Positions 42,286 through 52,122 of a stretch of 64,000 nt of DNA are shown here, piece after piece. Both the position numbers and the translations under genes were made by a program. The stretch comes from Adhaeribacter swui (GTDB taxonomy: Bacteria > Bacteroidota > Bacteroidia > Cytophagales > Hymenobacteraceae). Under the pieces are notes generated by a model. The model saw only the letters and a list, made by a program, of their open reading frames with translations, searched no databases and was not told the origin of the DNA. The stretch's first letter is position 1. The number at the start of each line of letters is the position of its first letter. Where the stretch lies: the NCBI RefSeq assembly GCF_014217805.1, contig NZ_CP055156.1, forward strand, positions 1,426,001 to 1,490,000, in the 5' to 3' direction.

Positions 42286-43423
42286 AACCGGTTCCGTCTA
42301 CGATTTCGGCGACGTAGGTTTTTAGGGTTACGTCAAATTCTTGCTGGTAGGCGGTGGTCATTTTTTGCGTAAAGGCATCCAGGCCGCTTAGCTTTACTAG
42401 GTTAATAGTACAGCCCCCAAAACCGCCACCCATCATGCGGGCGCCTAAAACCGAATCATCTTGCCGTGCCAAATCAGCTAAGAAATCCAGCTCCCGGCAG
42501 CTTACTTCATAGTCGTGTTGTAAGCCCTGGTGCGATGCGAACATTTTCTGCCCAAACGCAGCTAGGTCGTTGTTTTCTAAATCTTGGCAGGCCGCTTCTA
42601 CGCGGTTATTTTCCTGCACCACGTAGCGGCAACGTTTGTAGATAATGGGTTCAAATTCGCTTTCGTGGGCAGCCAGCATTTCTTCGGTAACATCGCGCAG
42701 GCTTTGTACTTCGGGGTAATATTTTTGCAACAAGGCTACGCCGGCTTCGCATTCTTTTCGGCGGGTATTGTATTCCGAGGAGGCCAGCGAATGTTTTACC
42801 TGCGTATCGCACAGCACAATGCGGTAATCGGTAATATCAAAAGGATAATACTGGTACTCCAACGACCGGCAATCGAGTTTTACCACATGATTTTTTTTGC
42901 CGAAAGTATTGGCAAACTGGTCCATAATACCGCTCATCACACCGGCAAATTCGTGTTCGGCTTTCTGCCCCATTTTTACCAGGTCAAACTTTTCGATGTT
43001 TAGGTTAAAGATGTGATTTAAGGCAAAGCCTAGTCCGCACTCAATGGCTGCTGAAGAGGATAAACCCGCCCCAATGGGAATATTGCCGCCAAATACCACA
43101 TCAAAACCAGATAACTGGTGACCGGCTTCTTGCATTTGCGCGATTACGCCCAACAGGTAATTAGCCCAGCCAATGTCTGATTTTTTTACGTCCTGTAAGC
43201 TAAACTCGGCCTGCTCGTGCAAATCAAAAGCGTAGGCCCGGAACAGGTTCGTGTTGTTAGGAGCCACGGCAAAGTAAACTTCTTTATTAATGGCAGCCGG
43301 TAACACAAAGCCGTTGTTATAATCGGTATGTTCGCCAATTAAGTTTACCCGACCCGGCGAGCGCACTAGTACCGGTTCTTGTTTGTAAAGTTCTTTAAAT
43401 TTTAAAATTATCTCGTTGATCAT
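42263..43423 (-). CDS. galK: Galactokinase
   Basis: I start at the ATG at 43423 (MINEIILKFKELYKQEP), which fits the family; an upstream in-frame start only adds seven residues. The 386-residue GHMP kinase has the galactokinase signature GRVNLIGEHTDYNNGFVLP, the ATP loop PIGAGLSSSAAIE and the third motif MMGGGFGGCTINLV. It phosphorylates galactose at C1. The C-terminus is encoded inside the short-word tract at 42263-42285. galM lies 84 bases upstream. Confidence 0.97.
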   Translation of the reverse strand: MINEIILKFKELYKQEPVLVRSPGRVNLIGEHTDYNNGFVLPAAINKEVYFAVAPNNTNLFRAYAFDLHEQAEFSLQDVKKSDIGWANYLLGVIAQMQEAGHQLSGFDVVFGGNIPIGAGLSSSAAIECGLGFALNHIFNLNIEKFDLVKMGQKAEHEFAGVMSGIMDQFANTFGKKNHVVKLDCRSLEYQYYPFDITDYRIVLCDTQVKHSLASSEYNTRRKECEAGVALLQKYYPEVQSLRDVTEEMLAAHESEFEPIIYKRCRYVVQENNRVEAACQDLENNDLAAFGQKMFASHQGLQHDYEVSCRELDFLADLARQDDSVLGARMMGGGFGGCTINLVKLSGLDAFTQKMTTAYQQEFDVTLKTYVAEIVDGTGLVGRLES

Positions 43424-43507
43424 AGTTTTAGATTTAGCAGCCAAAGTGAACGGCTGATAATAGCTTGGTTTACGCAGAGATTTTTGGCTTGTTTACAACC
43501 AGGCACC

Positions 43508-44548
43508 TTAGGCCTCATCCTGCACCAGAAACCGGTAAACAGTGGATTGCTTAAAGGTATCGCCAGGGTTCAGGATAGCAGATGGAAAGCTGGGTTGGTT
43601 CGGTGAATCGGGAAAATGCTGGGTTTCGAGGCAAAAACCGTAGTGTTTTTTAAAAATTTTACCATCCGGACCAGTTAAAGAGCCATCGAGGAAGTTGCCA
43701 GAGTAAAACTGCATGCCCGGTTGCGTGGTATAAGCCTCTAGTACCCGGCCGGTTAATGGTTCATATACCCAGGCCGCTAATTCCAGTTGACCGTCCTGTT
43801 TTTTGGTGAGCTCGTAATTATGGTCGTAGCCGCCATCTACCTCGGCAATGCGCGAGCCAATGGTGTGCGGGGTGTTGAAATCCATGGGCGTACCAGCTAC
43901 AGGCCGTAACTCTCCGGTAGGAATTAAGTTATCGTCGATTACCGTGTACCGGTCTGCCTGAATATACACCTCGTGGTTTAAAGCATCTTCGGCCTGCCCC
44001 GCCGACAAATTAAAATAGCTGTGGTTGGTTAAGTTAATCGGGGTGGCTTTATCGGTAGTAGCTTCGTAGTCTATTCTTAATTCATTTGCCTCCGTAAGTG
44101 TATAAGTAACTATGGTAGTTAAGGTACCCGGATAGCCTTCTTCTCCATCTGGGCTAATGTAGGTTAGCTGTAAAGCATTTTGCTCGCGCAGCATTTGGGC
44201 AGTCCACACTTGTTTATCGAAACCCTGCAAACCGCCGTGTAAATGATTCGGTCCGTTGTTTATGGCTAAGGTGTACTCTTGCCCATTCAGGGTGAATTTG
44301 CCTTGGGCAATGCGGTTGGCGCAACGGCCGGCAATAGCACCAAAGTAAGGATGTCCGGCTAAATACGTATCCAGGTTATCAAACCCCAATACCACGTTGC
44401 CAGCTTGTCCGTTTTTGTCCGGGGTAACAATTTGTGTGATAATGCCGCCGTAATTGGTGATTTTTACTATCGTACCTTGTTTATTAGTAAGCGTATACAG
44501 CTTTACTTCGGTACCATCCGGGATTTTACCAAAATTTTCTTCTTGCAT
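43508..44548 (-). CDS. galM: Aldose 1-epimerase (galactose mutarotase)
   Basis: The 346-residue protein has the mutarotase motifs: the substrate-binding NHLHGGLQGFDKQVW, the catalytic His in NLTNHSYFNLSG-like NLTNHSYFNLS, and the catalytic Glu in FCLETQHFPDSPNQP. No signal peptide is present, so it is cytoplasmic. It is the first gene of galM-galK-galT, interconverting alpha and beta galactose for GalK. Confidence 0.96.
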   Translation of the reverse strand: MQEENFGKIPDGTEVKLYTLTNKQGTIVKITNYGGIITQIVTPDKNGQAGNVVLGFDNLDTYLAGHPYFGAIAGRCANRIAQGKFTLNGQEYTLAINNGPNHLHGGLQGFDKQVWTAQMLREQNALQLTYISPDGEEGYPGTLTTIVTYTLTEANELRIDYEATTDKATPINLTNHSYFNLSAGQAEDALNHEVYIQADRYTVIDDNLIPTGELRPVAGTPMDFNTPHTIGSRIAEVDGGYDHNYELTKKQDGQLELAAWVYEPLTGRVLEAYTTQPGMQFYSGNFLDGSLTGPDGKIFKKHYGFCLETQHFPDSPNQPSFPSAILNPGDTFKQSTVYRFLVQDEA

Positions 44549-44920
44549 GAGTTTATTATTGGTAGATCTATTTTCTGCTCCGGGAATCGTAGCAGCACTT
44601 TGTTCGGCTTTTCTGATGGATTCGTTTTAAACTTTGCTTACGCCAGATTACCCTCAAGGAATTAAAATGAGCGTTAAATTTTAAAAATTTTATTTACTCC
44701 ATCCACGAAACTACCGGTATTTATAAAATCCGGCATAACCTACTAAAAAATCAGTAATTAAACCAAGGCTAATACCTGGTTTAAGGTTGCAAGTATAACA
44801 AAGGCATAATTTATAAAAGCGAATTTGTTTCAATAAAAGCAAACCCTGTTGTAGGTTGTAACTTTAAAATGCTTAAAAACACCGGATATTTCCGCTAAAC
44901 CCAATAATTAAATTCAATAA
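44549..44920. other. 372-bp spacer upstream of galM, no gene seen
   Basis: It contains an AAATTTTAAAAATTTT word near 44677 and should hold the galM promoter. No convincing promoter or operator could be placed. Confidence 0.5.
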
Positions 44921-44955
44921 AAAAGGCCGGCAACTACTTGTTACCGGCCTTTTTA
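44921..44955 (-). terminator. Intrinsic terminator of the cytochrome c gene
   Basis: The stem AAAAGGCCGGCAAC / GTTACCGGCCTTTT has one mismatch and is flanked by A- and T-runs, 20 bases past the stop. Confidence 0.85.
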
Positions 44956-44974
44956 AAATTGTTGTTACGTTAGA

Positions 44975-45370
44975 TTAGCTTTTTTTGGCAGCAGGTTTAG
45001 CCCCACTAGCCGGCGCTAACGATAAAATATATTTTACCATTTCAGAAGCATCGGCTTTAGAAACTTGCGGGTGCGGTGCCATCGGGATATCGCCCCAGCT
45101 ACCAGCGCCACCTTTAATAATTTTATCAGAAAGTTTATTTACAGCCGTTTTATCAGCGCTATATTTTTTTGCAATGTCTTTGAAAGAAGGTCCTACTACT
45201 TTCACTTCCATCTGATGGCAAGCATTACAGTCGCTTTTATCCATAAGAGCCTTCCCTTTTAAATTTGCCGATCCTTGCACCGGTACACCAGTAGTGGCAT
45301 AAGCCGCCGACGAAGCCAAGAGTACCGCAGCTAAAGCGGCAGTTTTAAAACAATTAACTACTTTTTTCAT
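44975..45370 (-). CDS. Small c-type cytochrome
   Basis: The 131-residue precursor has a signal peptide (AALAAVLLASSAAYA). The single haem site is CNACH (Cys48, Cys51, His52), followed by VVGPSFKDIAKKY and a distal Met in DIPMAPHP. This is a class I monohaem cytochrome of the c5/c551 kind with an Ala/Pro/Lys-rich tail. It would carry electrons in the periplasm. It stands alone; the partner oxidase or dehydrogenase is not visible. Confidence 0.93.
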   Translation of the reverse strand: MKKVVNCFKTAALAAVLLASSAAYATTGVPVQGSANLKGKALMDKSDCNACHQMEVKVVGPSFKDIAKKYSADKTAVNKLSDKIIKGGAGSWGDIPMAPHPQVSKADASEMVKYILSLAPASGAKPAAKKS

Positions 45371-46024
45371 TTTTAATTTTACGTATATGGAGCTATTAAT
45401 TTAAATTCTACGTCTACCGGGAATGCATCAACTGGCAATTATTCCTCTGAAACACAACAACCGTTCCGGCACTTTTCAACCACACTAAAACCAGCCATTC
45501 ACCTTTACATTAGTAAACGTTTATTAAGGGGGATACCTTATAAGCTGTACGTGGCTACATGCTTGCTAAACAAAACTCTAAGTAACAATTTTTATACCTT
45601 TTTTTCAAATTTTATCTCTTTTGCTTGGCTTACTAATACTATATTTTTTAAAATCAAAAATGGTGTCAACCATAATTATGGTGTTTACCAACTATTCCAG
45701 ATAAAATAACCGCATTTGAGTCCGCAAAAATTACTTCTACGTTCTACAATAAACTCCATTTATTTCTGAGTAAACTTCTGGGCTAGTCACTATACTTAGC
45801 CCCAAAGGGTAACAAAGCTGGTTACTTAAGTATCTACTTTTACAACATCTACACGGCAATACGCAGAGGCGAACACGCTTACTCATGTTTACAGGCTTAC
45901 CGCTCTTTATTTTAAAATAACTGAAATCCCAAGCCATAACGAGTTCACTAAAATATGATCTCGCATAAGCTAAGTATCCTTAGTTTACTTTCATCTTTTT
46001 CGTTCTTAATAATTCTATAAAACT
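45371..46024. other. 654-bp divergent spacer, no gene seen
   Basis: AT-rich sequence between the cytochrome c and GH88 genes. A 66-codon open frame inside it has no supporting features. Both promoters must be here but were not placed. Confidence 0.55.
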
Positions 46025-48325
46025 ATGAGGGTTAAATTAGTTCTATTATTTGTATTTGGATTTTGGTGGTTAACTAGTAATGCTCAAGTAGCGGTGGATA
46101 ATGCGTTTGGGCACATACAAACCCAAACCAGGCACTTACTTCAAGAAATTACCTTAGCGCAAACGCCCGACCGGCCCGATTTACTTATTCCGCGTTCGCT
46201 CACCCTTACAGGCACGTTAAAGCTGGTAGCTACGAAAGATTGGACTAGTGGCTTTTTTCCGGGGAGCTTATGGTTTTTATATGAGCACACCAAAGACCCG
46301 TTCTGGTTAGCGCAAGCCCAAGCTTATACCGCCAAACTCGCCCCCGAGCAGTACGACACGGGTACCCACGACGTAGGTTTTAAAATTTACTGCAGCTACG
46401 GCACTGGTTATAGGCTTCAGCCTAATGCCACGTATCGCAATGCTATTATACAAGCAGCAAAATCGTTAGCTACGCGGTTTAACGCAAAAACAGGTTGTAT
46501 CCGATCCTGGGATCATAGTACTAACTTGTTCCAATACCCCGTAATTATTGACAACATGATGAACTTGGAGTTGCTGTTTGCGGCTACCCGGTTAACCGGG
46601 GATATATCGTATTATAACATTGCGGTATCGCATGCAAATACCACCTTGCTAAACCACTTCCGCCCGGATGGGAGCTCCTGGCACGTGGTGGACTATGACG
46701 CCAATACTGGCCAGGTACTAAAAAAAGACACTTTTCAGGGTTATAGTAGTTCGTCGGCTTGGGCTCGAGGCCAAGCTTGGGCCTTGTATAGCTACACCAT
46801 GTGCTACCGCGAAACTAAGAACCCGGTATATCTGCAACACGCCGAAAAAATTGCCGCATTTATTCTAAATCACCCACGATTGCCCGTTGACTTAATACCT
46901 TACTGGGACTTTGATGCACCTCTTATTCCAAATGAGCCGCGCGATGCTTCTGCAGCTGCTATTATCGCGTCTGCTCTGTACGAATTAAGCACCTACAGCA
47001 CGCAAGCCAGTAGTTATTTGGCTACCGCCGATAAAATAATGACCACCCTTTCTACCCAGTACATTTCACCAGCAGAACAAAACCGGGGATTTACCTTGCT
47101 GCATAGCACCGGGCACAAACCCGCCGGAACCGAAATAGATGTACCTATTATTTTTGCGGAGTATTATTACCTAGAAGCATTGATGCGCCGGGAACAACCC
47201 AATACGGCTCCAGTGCTTAACCCCATTGGCAACAAAACCATTACTGTTGGCCAAACTGTAAGCTTTACAGCTTCGGCCACTGATGCAAATGCAAGCCAAA
47301 CTAAAATGTATTCTTTAATTAAGCCCCCCACCGGATCTTCTATTAATTCCACCACGGGAGTTTTTAGTTGGAAACCTACGCAGGCAGGCACGTTCCCCTT
47401 TACTGTAAAAGTAACCGATACAGGTTCGCCGGTTTTAACCGATGAAGAACTTGTAACCGTTACCGTAAAACCGGTTCCTACTTATACTTTGCAGGTAAAT
47501 GTTACGACTGGTGGCTCTGTTACTAAAAATCCTAATCAAACCAGTTACCCCAGCGGTACTACGGTTACTTTAACGGCAACGCCGGCCAGTGGCTATCGCT
47601 TCACTGGCTGGTCTGGTGCTGCCACGGGAACAACCAATCCCTTGCCAATAACCATGACAGTTAATAAAAGTATTACGGCTAACTTTACTCCTGCCGGACC
47701 GCAGGTGGTAAGCTTTACCTTGATGAATGCCACAACCGATCAGCCCATCCGAAATTTAGTTGCCAACGATGTTATTAACCTAGCCTTGGTCAAAAATTTA
47801 AATATTCGGGCTAACACGAACCCCGCCACCACCGGCCGCGTGGTATTTAGCTTAAGCGGTGCGCAAACCCGAAACATTACGGAAACTACAACTCCCTATG
47901 CTTTATTCGGCGATAATACGGGCAACTACAACAACTGGACACCCATTACAGGTAATTATACTTTAAAGGCTACGGCCTACTCTGCGGCTAGTGGCGGCAC
48001 GGCAGGCCCACCTTTAACCGTAAGTTTTAAAGTAGAAAATCGCGCGATAGCCAGTACTATATTGGCGGTAGCTTATCCTGTGCCTACTACAATAGGCCAA
48101 GTTCAGGTAAATCCTGGCTCTGCCTGGCAAGGAGAGGTAGTATATACGCTGGTATCGGAAGTGGGGCAAACTTTAGCTACAGGAGAACTAAAATTAAGCG
48201 AACCAACCAGCCAGCTAGAGTTTAATTTTTCTAAACACATGCCGACCAGAGGAATCTACTACTTACACCTGCATAACAAAGATAGCAACCAGCAAAAAGT
48301 AGTATTAAGGCTTATGAAAGAATAA
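46025..48325 (+). CDS. GH88-type unsaturated glucuronyl hydrolase with C-terminal Ig-like and sorting domains
   Basis: The 766-residue precursor has a signal peptide (LFVFGFWWLTSNA). Residues about 25-395 are the GH88 alpha/alpha barrel, with D116 (GTHDVGFK) and D176 (IIDNMMNLE) at the two catalytic Asp positions and DWTSGFFPGSLW near the start. Then come a cadherin/Ig-like module (TAPVLNPIGNKTI...), an InlB-like repeat (YTLQVNVTTGGSVTKNP... SGYRFTGWSGAA), a beta module and a terminal domain (YPVPTTIGQVQV... GIYYLHL... VVLRLMKE) resembling type IX secretion sorting domains. It removes the unsaturated uronic acid left by lyases. It converges on the GH43 gene. Confidence 0.9.
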   Translation: MRVKLVLLFVFGFWWLTSNAQVAVDNAFGHIQTQTRHLLQEITLAQTPDRPDLLIPRSLTLTGTLKLVATKDWTSGFFPGSLWFLYEHTKDPFWLAQAQAYTAKLAPEQYDTGTHDVGFKIYCSYGTGYRLQPNATYRNAIIQAAKSLATRFNAKTGCIRSWDHSTNLFQYPVIIDNMMNLELLFAATRLTGDISYYNIAVSHANTTLLNHFRPDGSSWHVVDYDANTGQVLKKDTFQGYSSSSAWARGQAWALYSYTMCYRETKNPVYLQHAEKIAAFILNHPRLPVDLIPYWDFDAPLIPNEPRDASAAAIIASALYELSTYSTQASSYLATADKIMTTLSTQYISPAEQNRGFTLLHSTGHKPAGTEIDVPIIFAEYYYLEALMRREQPNTAPVLNPIGNKTITVGQTVSFTASATDANASQTKMYSLIKPPTGSSINSTTGVFSWKPTQAGTFPFTVKVTDTGSPVLTDEELVTVTVKPVPTYTLQVNVTTGGSVTKNPNQTSYPSGTTVTLTATPASGYRFTGWSGAATGTTNPLPITMTVNKSITANFTPAGPQVVSFTLMNATTDQPIRNLVANDVINLALVKNLNIRANTNPATTGRVVFSLSGAQTRNITETTTPYALFGDNTGNYNNWTPITGNYTLKATAYSAASGGTAGPPLTVSFKVENRAIASTILAVAYPVPTTIGQVQVNPGSAWQGEVVYTLVSEVGQTLATGELKLSEPTSQLEFNFSKHMPTRGIYYLHLHNKDSNQQKVVLRLMKE

Positions 48326-48349
48326 TAGCTTGCTGAAAATCCACAAATT

Positions 48350-49405
48350 TTAAAAAACTGGCCCTTCTTGCGGCGTTATGGATGGTTGCGCTGTTTTAAT
48401 TACCGGCCACTTCTTTTTCCATTCAATTTTATCCAGTAGCATTACCCTGCCCGTTTCCGGGCTGTCTTTCCGGAAGCCGTGGTAGAGCATCCAGGTTTGG
48501 CCGGCTTTGTCCGTTACCAAATCACCATTGTGCCCGGGGCCGACAAAGCCCGTTGGGCCGGTGTTTTTACTTAAGAGCTGGGTGCCGCCATTTTCGAGCA
48601 ACGGTTTCTTGTTTTTATCCAGGTAAGGACCTTTAAACTTTTTAGATCGGCCTACTTTTACTTCGTAAGTGCTTTTTTCGCCTTCGCAGCAGGTGCCGGT
48701 AGAGCCTAGGTAATAATAGTATTTGCCTTTTTTATGGATGTAAGAACCTTCGTAAGCGGTGCCGGCCAGTTTAAATTTTTCGCCTTTTACTTGGGTACCG
48801 TCCTCGGAAAGCTCTACGCCGTAAATCCCGTGAAAACTGCCCCAGACTAAGTACGGTACGCCTTTATCCTCGAAGAAAAATGCATCGATGGAATTATCTA
48901 CGCCAATTTCTTTACTCAGAAACAACTTGCCATGGTCGGTAAAGGGGCCTTCGGGTTTATCAGAAGTAGCTACGCCAATGCCTGGGTTCGGGTCGCCCCA
49001 GGTAGAGAAAGAATAGTACAGGAAGTATTTGCCTTTGTAGTAGACCGCATCGGGTGCCCAAATACCGCCTTTTTCCTTCCAATCCGGTTTTTTGGTCAGC
49101 GCATCGCCTACTTTCTCCCAGTTTACCAAATCTCTGGAGCGCAAAATCGGAGTTATAAAAGGCCCGCCAAAATTATCCCTCGACCAATTAGCCTGAGTAG
49201 AATACGAATAGAAATAGCCATCCGGGGCTTGTACCAGATTAGGATCCGGAAAATCATGATTAAATACCGGATTTTGATAGGTAAGCTTTTGCTGGCCGCT
49301 GGTAGCTGCGCCGGATTGAGCATCAGCTGATTCGGGATTTATAAAAAAGCTGTAAACCAGAATAAGCGGTAAAATCAGGAATTTAGAAGCGAAAGAATAC
49401 TTCAT
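48350..49405 (-). CDS. Glycoside hydrolase family 43 protein (first)
   Basis: The 351-residue precursor has a signal peptide (LPLILVYSFFINPESADA). The GH43 five-blade propeller begins YQNPVFNHDFPDPNLVQ with the catalytic base region DFPDP at 51-55, then GIWAPDAVYYKGKYFLYYS with the pKa-tuning Asp, and TAYEGSYIHKKGKYYY with the acid Glu. The expected activity is alpha-L-arabinofuranosidase or beta-xylosidase; the sequence does not decide. It is the last gene of the minus-strand glycan locus, 58 bases after the other GH43. Confidence 0.9.
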   Translation of the reverse strand: MKYSFASKFLILPLILVYSFFINPESADAQSGAATSGQQKLTYQNPVFNHDFPDPNLVQAPDGYFYSYSTQANWSRDNFGGPFITPILRSRDLVNWEKVGDALTKKPDWKEKGGIWAPDAVYYKGKYFLYYSFSTWGDPNPGIGVATSDKPEGPFTDHGKLFLSKEIGVDNSIDAFFFEDKGVPYLVWGSFHGIYGVELSEDGTQVKGEKFKLAGTAYEGSYIHKKGKYYYYLGSTGTCCEGEKSTYEVKVGRSKKFKGPYLDKNKKPLLENGGTQLLSKNTGPTGFVGPGHNGDLVTDKAGQTWMLYHGFRKDSPETGRVMLLDKIEWKKKWPVIKTAQPSITPQEGPVF

Positions 49406-49463
49406 AGCATTAAGAATTTTTAAAAATTTTGTTTTTCCGGTACGAAAATAAACGCCCTATTTC

Positions 49464-50486
49464 TTACTCCCCGGATGGTTTTGTAATGGCAGTTTCAATG
49501 GCTAAAGGTATCCCGAAATCCGGAGTACCATTTGGCTTCCAGGTAAACTTTTGAATACGTGTGCTGCGGCCACTGCATGCGCCGTTTGCTTCGGACTTGG
49601 CGTGGTACACAATCCAATCTTCTTTGCCGTCCGGCGATTTGGTAAAACTGTTGTGGCCCGGGCCGTATACGTTGTTTTCCGGGGAGGCTTTAAAAACTGG
49701 AGCAGGGGCTTTTTGCCAGGTTTTCCCGGATAATAAATCGCTTGTAGCCGAAGCGGTAAGCATGCCCAACGCGTAATTATCGTCCCAACACGCACTGGCC
49801 GAGTAAATAATGTGCAAAGTACCTTTCTGCCCCATTAAGAACTGCGGTCCTTCCAGAATTTCGCGGTCTTTAAACTTTTCCCAGTCATAAGTAGGCTTGG
49901 CAATTTCTATTTGCTTCTCGCTGATGGTCCAGGGGTTTTTCATTTCCGCGATAAACAAGCGGCTTTGCGGCCCCACGTACGCCGAATACAAAAAATAACG
50001 TTTGCCGCGGTGCTCAAACACCGACCCATCCAGGCCAGAGTAATTCGTATTTATTTTGCCTTTATCTACCCAGGTGCCGGTGAGTGGGTCTTGGCTGGCG
50101 TTTTCCAAAACAAACACGTAGCGGGTTTTATCGCCGGGGTTGGCTTTGTCCGTGGCCGTGTAGTAGATGTACCACTTGCCATCTAAGAAATGGATTTCGG
50201 GCGCCCAGATGTCTTTGCTGTTTGGCCCGGCGGCGGGTGGCGTCCAGATTACCTGCGGGCTGACTTGTTTAATACCGCTCAAAGTTTTCGATTTGTAAAT
50301 AGCCAGTTTATTGCCGCCCGTAGACATAAAGTAGTAATTGCCGTCGGTATGCCGGTAAGCCCAAGGGTCCGGTCCGTTGGGCAACAGCGGATTGGTAAAG
50401 GTTTTATCCTGCGCCTGGGCAGTTAAAGCACTCCAAAAAATTGTTAATGCTAAAAGCAGAGCATCTGTTTTTTTAAATTTTTTCAT
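49464..50486 (-). CDS. Glycoside hydrolase family 43 protein (second)
   Basis: The 340-residue precursor has a signal peptide ending TAQAQ. GH43 motifs are NGPDPWAYRHTDGNYYFMST, DIWAPEIHFLDGKWYIYYTA (here Glu instead of the usual Asp after WAP) and ILEGPQFLMG with the likely acid Glu. This layout is that of the arabinosidase-like GH43 subfamilies. It is only distantly related to its neighbour at 48350, so the pair is not a recent duplication. Both would act in the periplasm or at the surface. Confidence 0.88.
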   Translation of the reverse strand: MKKFKKTDALLLALTIFWSALTAQAQDKTFTNPLLPNGPDPWAYRHTDGNYYFMSTGGNKLAIYKSKTLSGIKQVSPQVIWTPPAAGPNSKDIWAPEIHFLDGKWYIYYTATDKANPGDKTRYVFVLENASQDPLTGTWVDKGKINTNYSGLDGSVFEHRGKRYFLYSAYVGPQSRLFIAEMKNPWTISEKQIEIAKPTYDWEKFKDREILEGPQFLMGQKGTLHIIYSASACWDDNYALGMLTASATSDLLSGKTWQKAPAPVFKASPENNVYGPGHNSFTKSPDGKEDWIVYHAKSEANGACSGRSTRIQKFTWKPNGTPDFGIPLAIETAITKPSGE

Positions 50487-50734
50487 TTTAGAACGCTAAA
50501 ACGCTTCGGATAAAAGCAGTTTACAACCTGGTTGCTGCCGTAAAAACACGATAATGTTTTAAAATAGCCGCCGTTTTCACAACGGGCATTAAGTTTATTC
50601 ATTTTAATAAAGCCTACCAAATCTCCCGTAGCATTTTCCGGTTAACTTTTACTCCATGGTTTGTAATTGATTAAATTTTTAAAAAATTTGATTTAGGCGC
50701 TATCAAAACTTTGCTTAAACTATCTTAAACGAAG
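50487..50734. other. Spacer upstream of the second GH43, no gene seen
   Basis: A 322-base gap to the next gene, of which this part is AT-rich with one AAATTTTTAAAAAATTT word. The terminator at its right end suggests the two GH43 genes have their own promoter here. Confidence 0.45.
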
Positions 50735-50763
50735 AAACCCGACAGTTAGCAACCACCGGGTTT
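50735..50763 (-). terminator. Intrinsic terminator of the DUF6807 gene
   Basis: The stem AAACCCG / CGGGTTT has a 15-base loop, 45 bases past the stop codon. T-rich sequence follows on the minus strand only weakly. Confidence 0.6.
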
Positions 50764-50808
50764 AACCCATTTTATGAAGCAATGAAAAAATATTCTGGGA
50801 TAAGTTGT

Positions 50809-51900
50809 TTACAGCTTGCTGTTTTTACCGGCGAATTTCTGGTATTCGGCGTTTACCTGCTCGTCGGTTAAATTGCTGCCGGAGTGCACAATCAGGCGGT
50901 GGCGGAAGGTAACCGATTTACCGGGGGCCAGTTTAAAGTTTAACTCTTCTTTGCCTTCGCTCATTGCTTTCTGGCCCAGGGGGTTAGCCGCAAATAAACC
51001 GTAGCCGCGTGCGTGCCAATACGTAGGAAAACCCACGTTCTGCGGATTATCCAGTAGCACCAGCGAAACAGGTTCGGCTTTAATGGTGCCGGTTAAGTTT
51101 ACCCACTTGCCCCGGGTACCCCACACGGCATCGCCTTCTTTGCCTTCGGAGCTGCGGTATTTACCCGTAACGCCTTCGTTATTTAGTTTAGCTACCGGCG
51201 TAGCTTTGCCGCTGGCATCAGTAAATACTTCGGGCTTATCGGAAGGGTGTTCCAGTTCCCGGGCTAACCGCAAACCAATCACGCCTTCTTTGTTGTCTTT
51301 AAATAATACTTCTTCTTTTAAAGCAGTGAGCGTAGTAATGCGGTCGATGTAGCGGCTGTTGCCGGAGCCGCTAAAAATAAAGCGGGTGTCTTCGCGGAGC
51401 AAGTTGGTACCGTCGGGCTTTTGCCAATCCATGGTTACGGCGAGTTCGGCCTGGTTATCGCCATTGGTCATTTTTAAAATTTTGTTGTGTTTAATGGTGC
51501 CGTACCCGTTTTTCTTGCTGGCTTCAATGGCGGTAGAGTTATTCCAGAAATCGAGGCCGTTTACATCGCCGTAGTTAAACCACAAACCCACGTGGTGCGG
51601 ATGGTCTACGCGTTCGCCTGGTCGCGGATCGTAGGGCCAGCCCCGGGTAATAAGCGTGCCTTTACTGGTGCGGATGGGGTACAACACCGGTTTCATTAAA
51701 TCATTTGGGTAGAAGTACGAAGTAAAAGGTTGGCCATCTACCAGCACATCTACCCGTTTGTTTTTGGCATCAGCTACCAGCGTAAATTTTTGGGCTTTAG
51801 TTTCAACGGCACTTTGTTTTTTTAAAATAAAACCGGCGCTGATTATAAGAACTACCAGAAATATACCGGCCCCAACAGGCTTCTTTTTTATTTGCTGCAT
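50809..51900 (-). CDS. DUF6807 (PmoA-like) exported protein
   Basis: The 363-residue protein has an N-terminal hydrophobic anchor (GAGIFLVVLIISAGFIL). The family pattern is visible: FTLVADAKNKRVDVLVDGQPFTSY, RPGERVDHPHHVGLWFNYGDVNGLDFWN with its conserved His pair, and FAANPLGQKAMSEGKEELNFKLAPGKSVTFRHRLIVHSG. Function is not known. Genes of this family often lie beside Gfo/Idh dehydrogenases and DUF1080 hydrolases, as here. I suggest a role in the same keto-sugar route; this is inference. Confidence 0.82.
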   Translation of the reverse strand: MQQIKKKPVGAGIFLVVLIISAGFILKKQSAVETKAQKFTLVADAKNKRVDVLVDGQPFTSYFYPNDLMKPVLYPIRTSKGTLITRGWPYDPRPGERVDHPHHVGLWFNYGDVNGLDFWNNSTAIEASKKNGYGTIKHNKILKMTNGDNQAELAVTMDWQKPDGTNLLREDTRFIFSGSGNSRYIDRITTLTALKEEVLFKDNKEGVIGLRLARELEHPSDKPEVFTDASGKATPVAKLNNEGVTGKYRSSEGKEGDAVWGTRGKWVNLTGTIKAEPVSLVLLDNPQNVGFPTYWHARGYGLFAANPLGQKAMSEGKEELNFKLAPGKSVTFRHRLIVHSGSNLTDEQVNAEYQKFAGKNSKL

Positions 51901-52059
51901 GGTTATCGAAACAGTTAAACAAACCTTCTGTCATTCAAATAGAAACTTTTCTGCTGTGTAGCAAAATAGGTTCCTCCGGAATAACAGAAATTTAAAAATT
52001 TTAAATTTTACAAAATTTTACATTTTGCCTGAGCACGGCGCAGCTGCCCCGGTAAGTAA

Positions 52060-52096
52060 AAAGGGATGATAAACTTACGTATTATCACCCCTCCTT
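52060..52096 (-). terminator. Intrinsic terminator of the exported Gfo/Idh gene
   Basis: The hairpin GGGGTGATAA / TTATCATCCC (with a G-T pair) is preceded by A and followed by TTTTTAC on the minus strand, starting 27 bases after the stop. Confidence 0.75.
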
Positions 52097-52122
52097 TTTA
52101 CATAGATTAACCAGAAATTAAA

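Noticed and set aside
45737-45937. 66-codon minus-strand ORF in the cytochrome c / GH88 spacer
   Set aside because: It has no recognisable motif or ribosome site, and its Cys/Arg-rich composition looks like chance.
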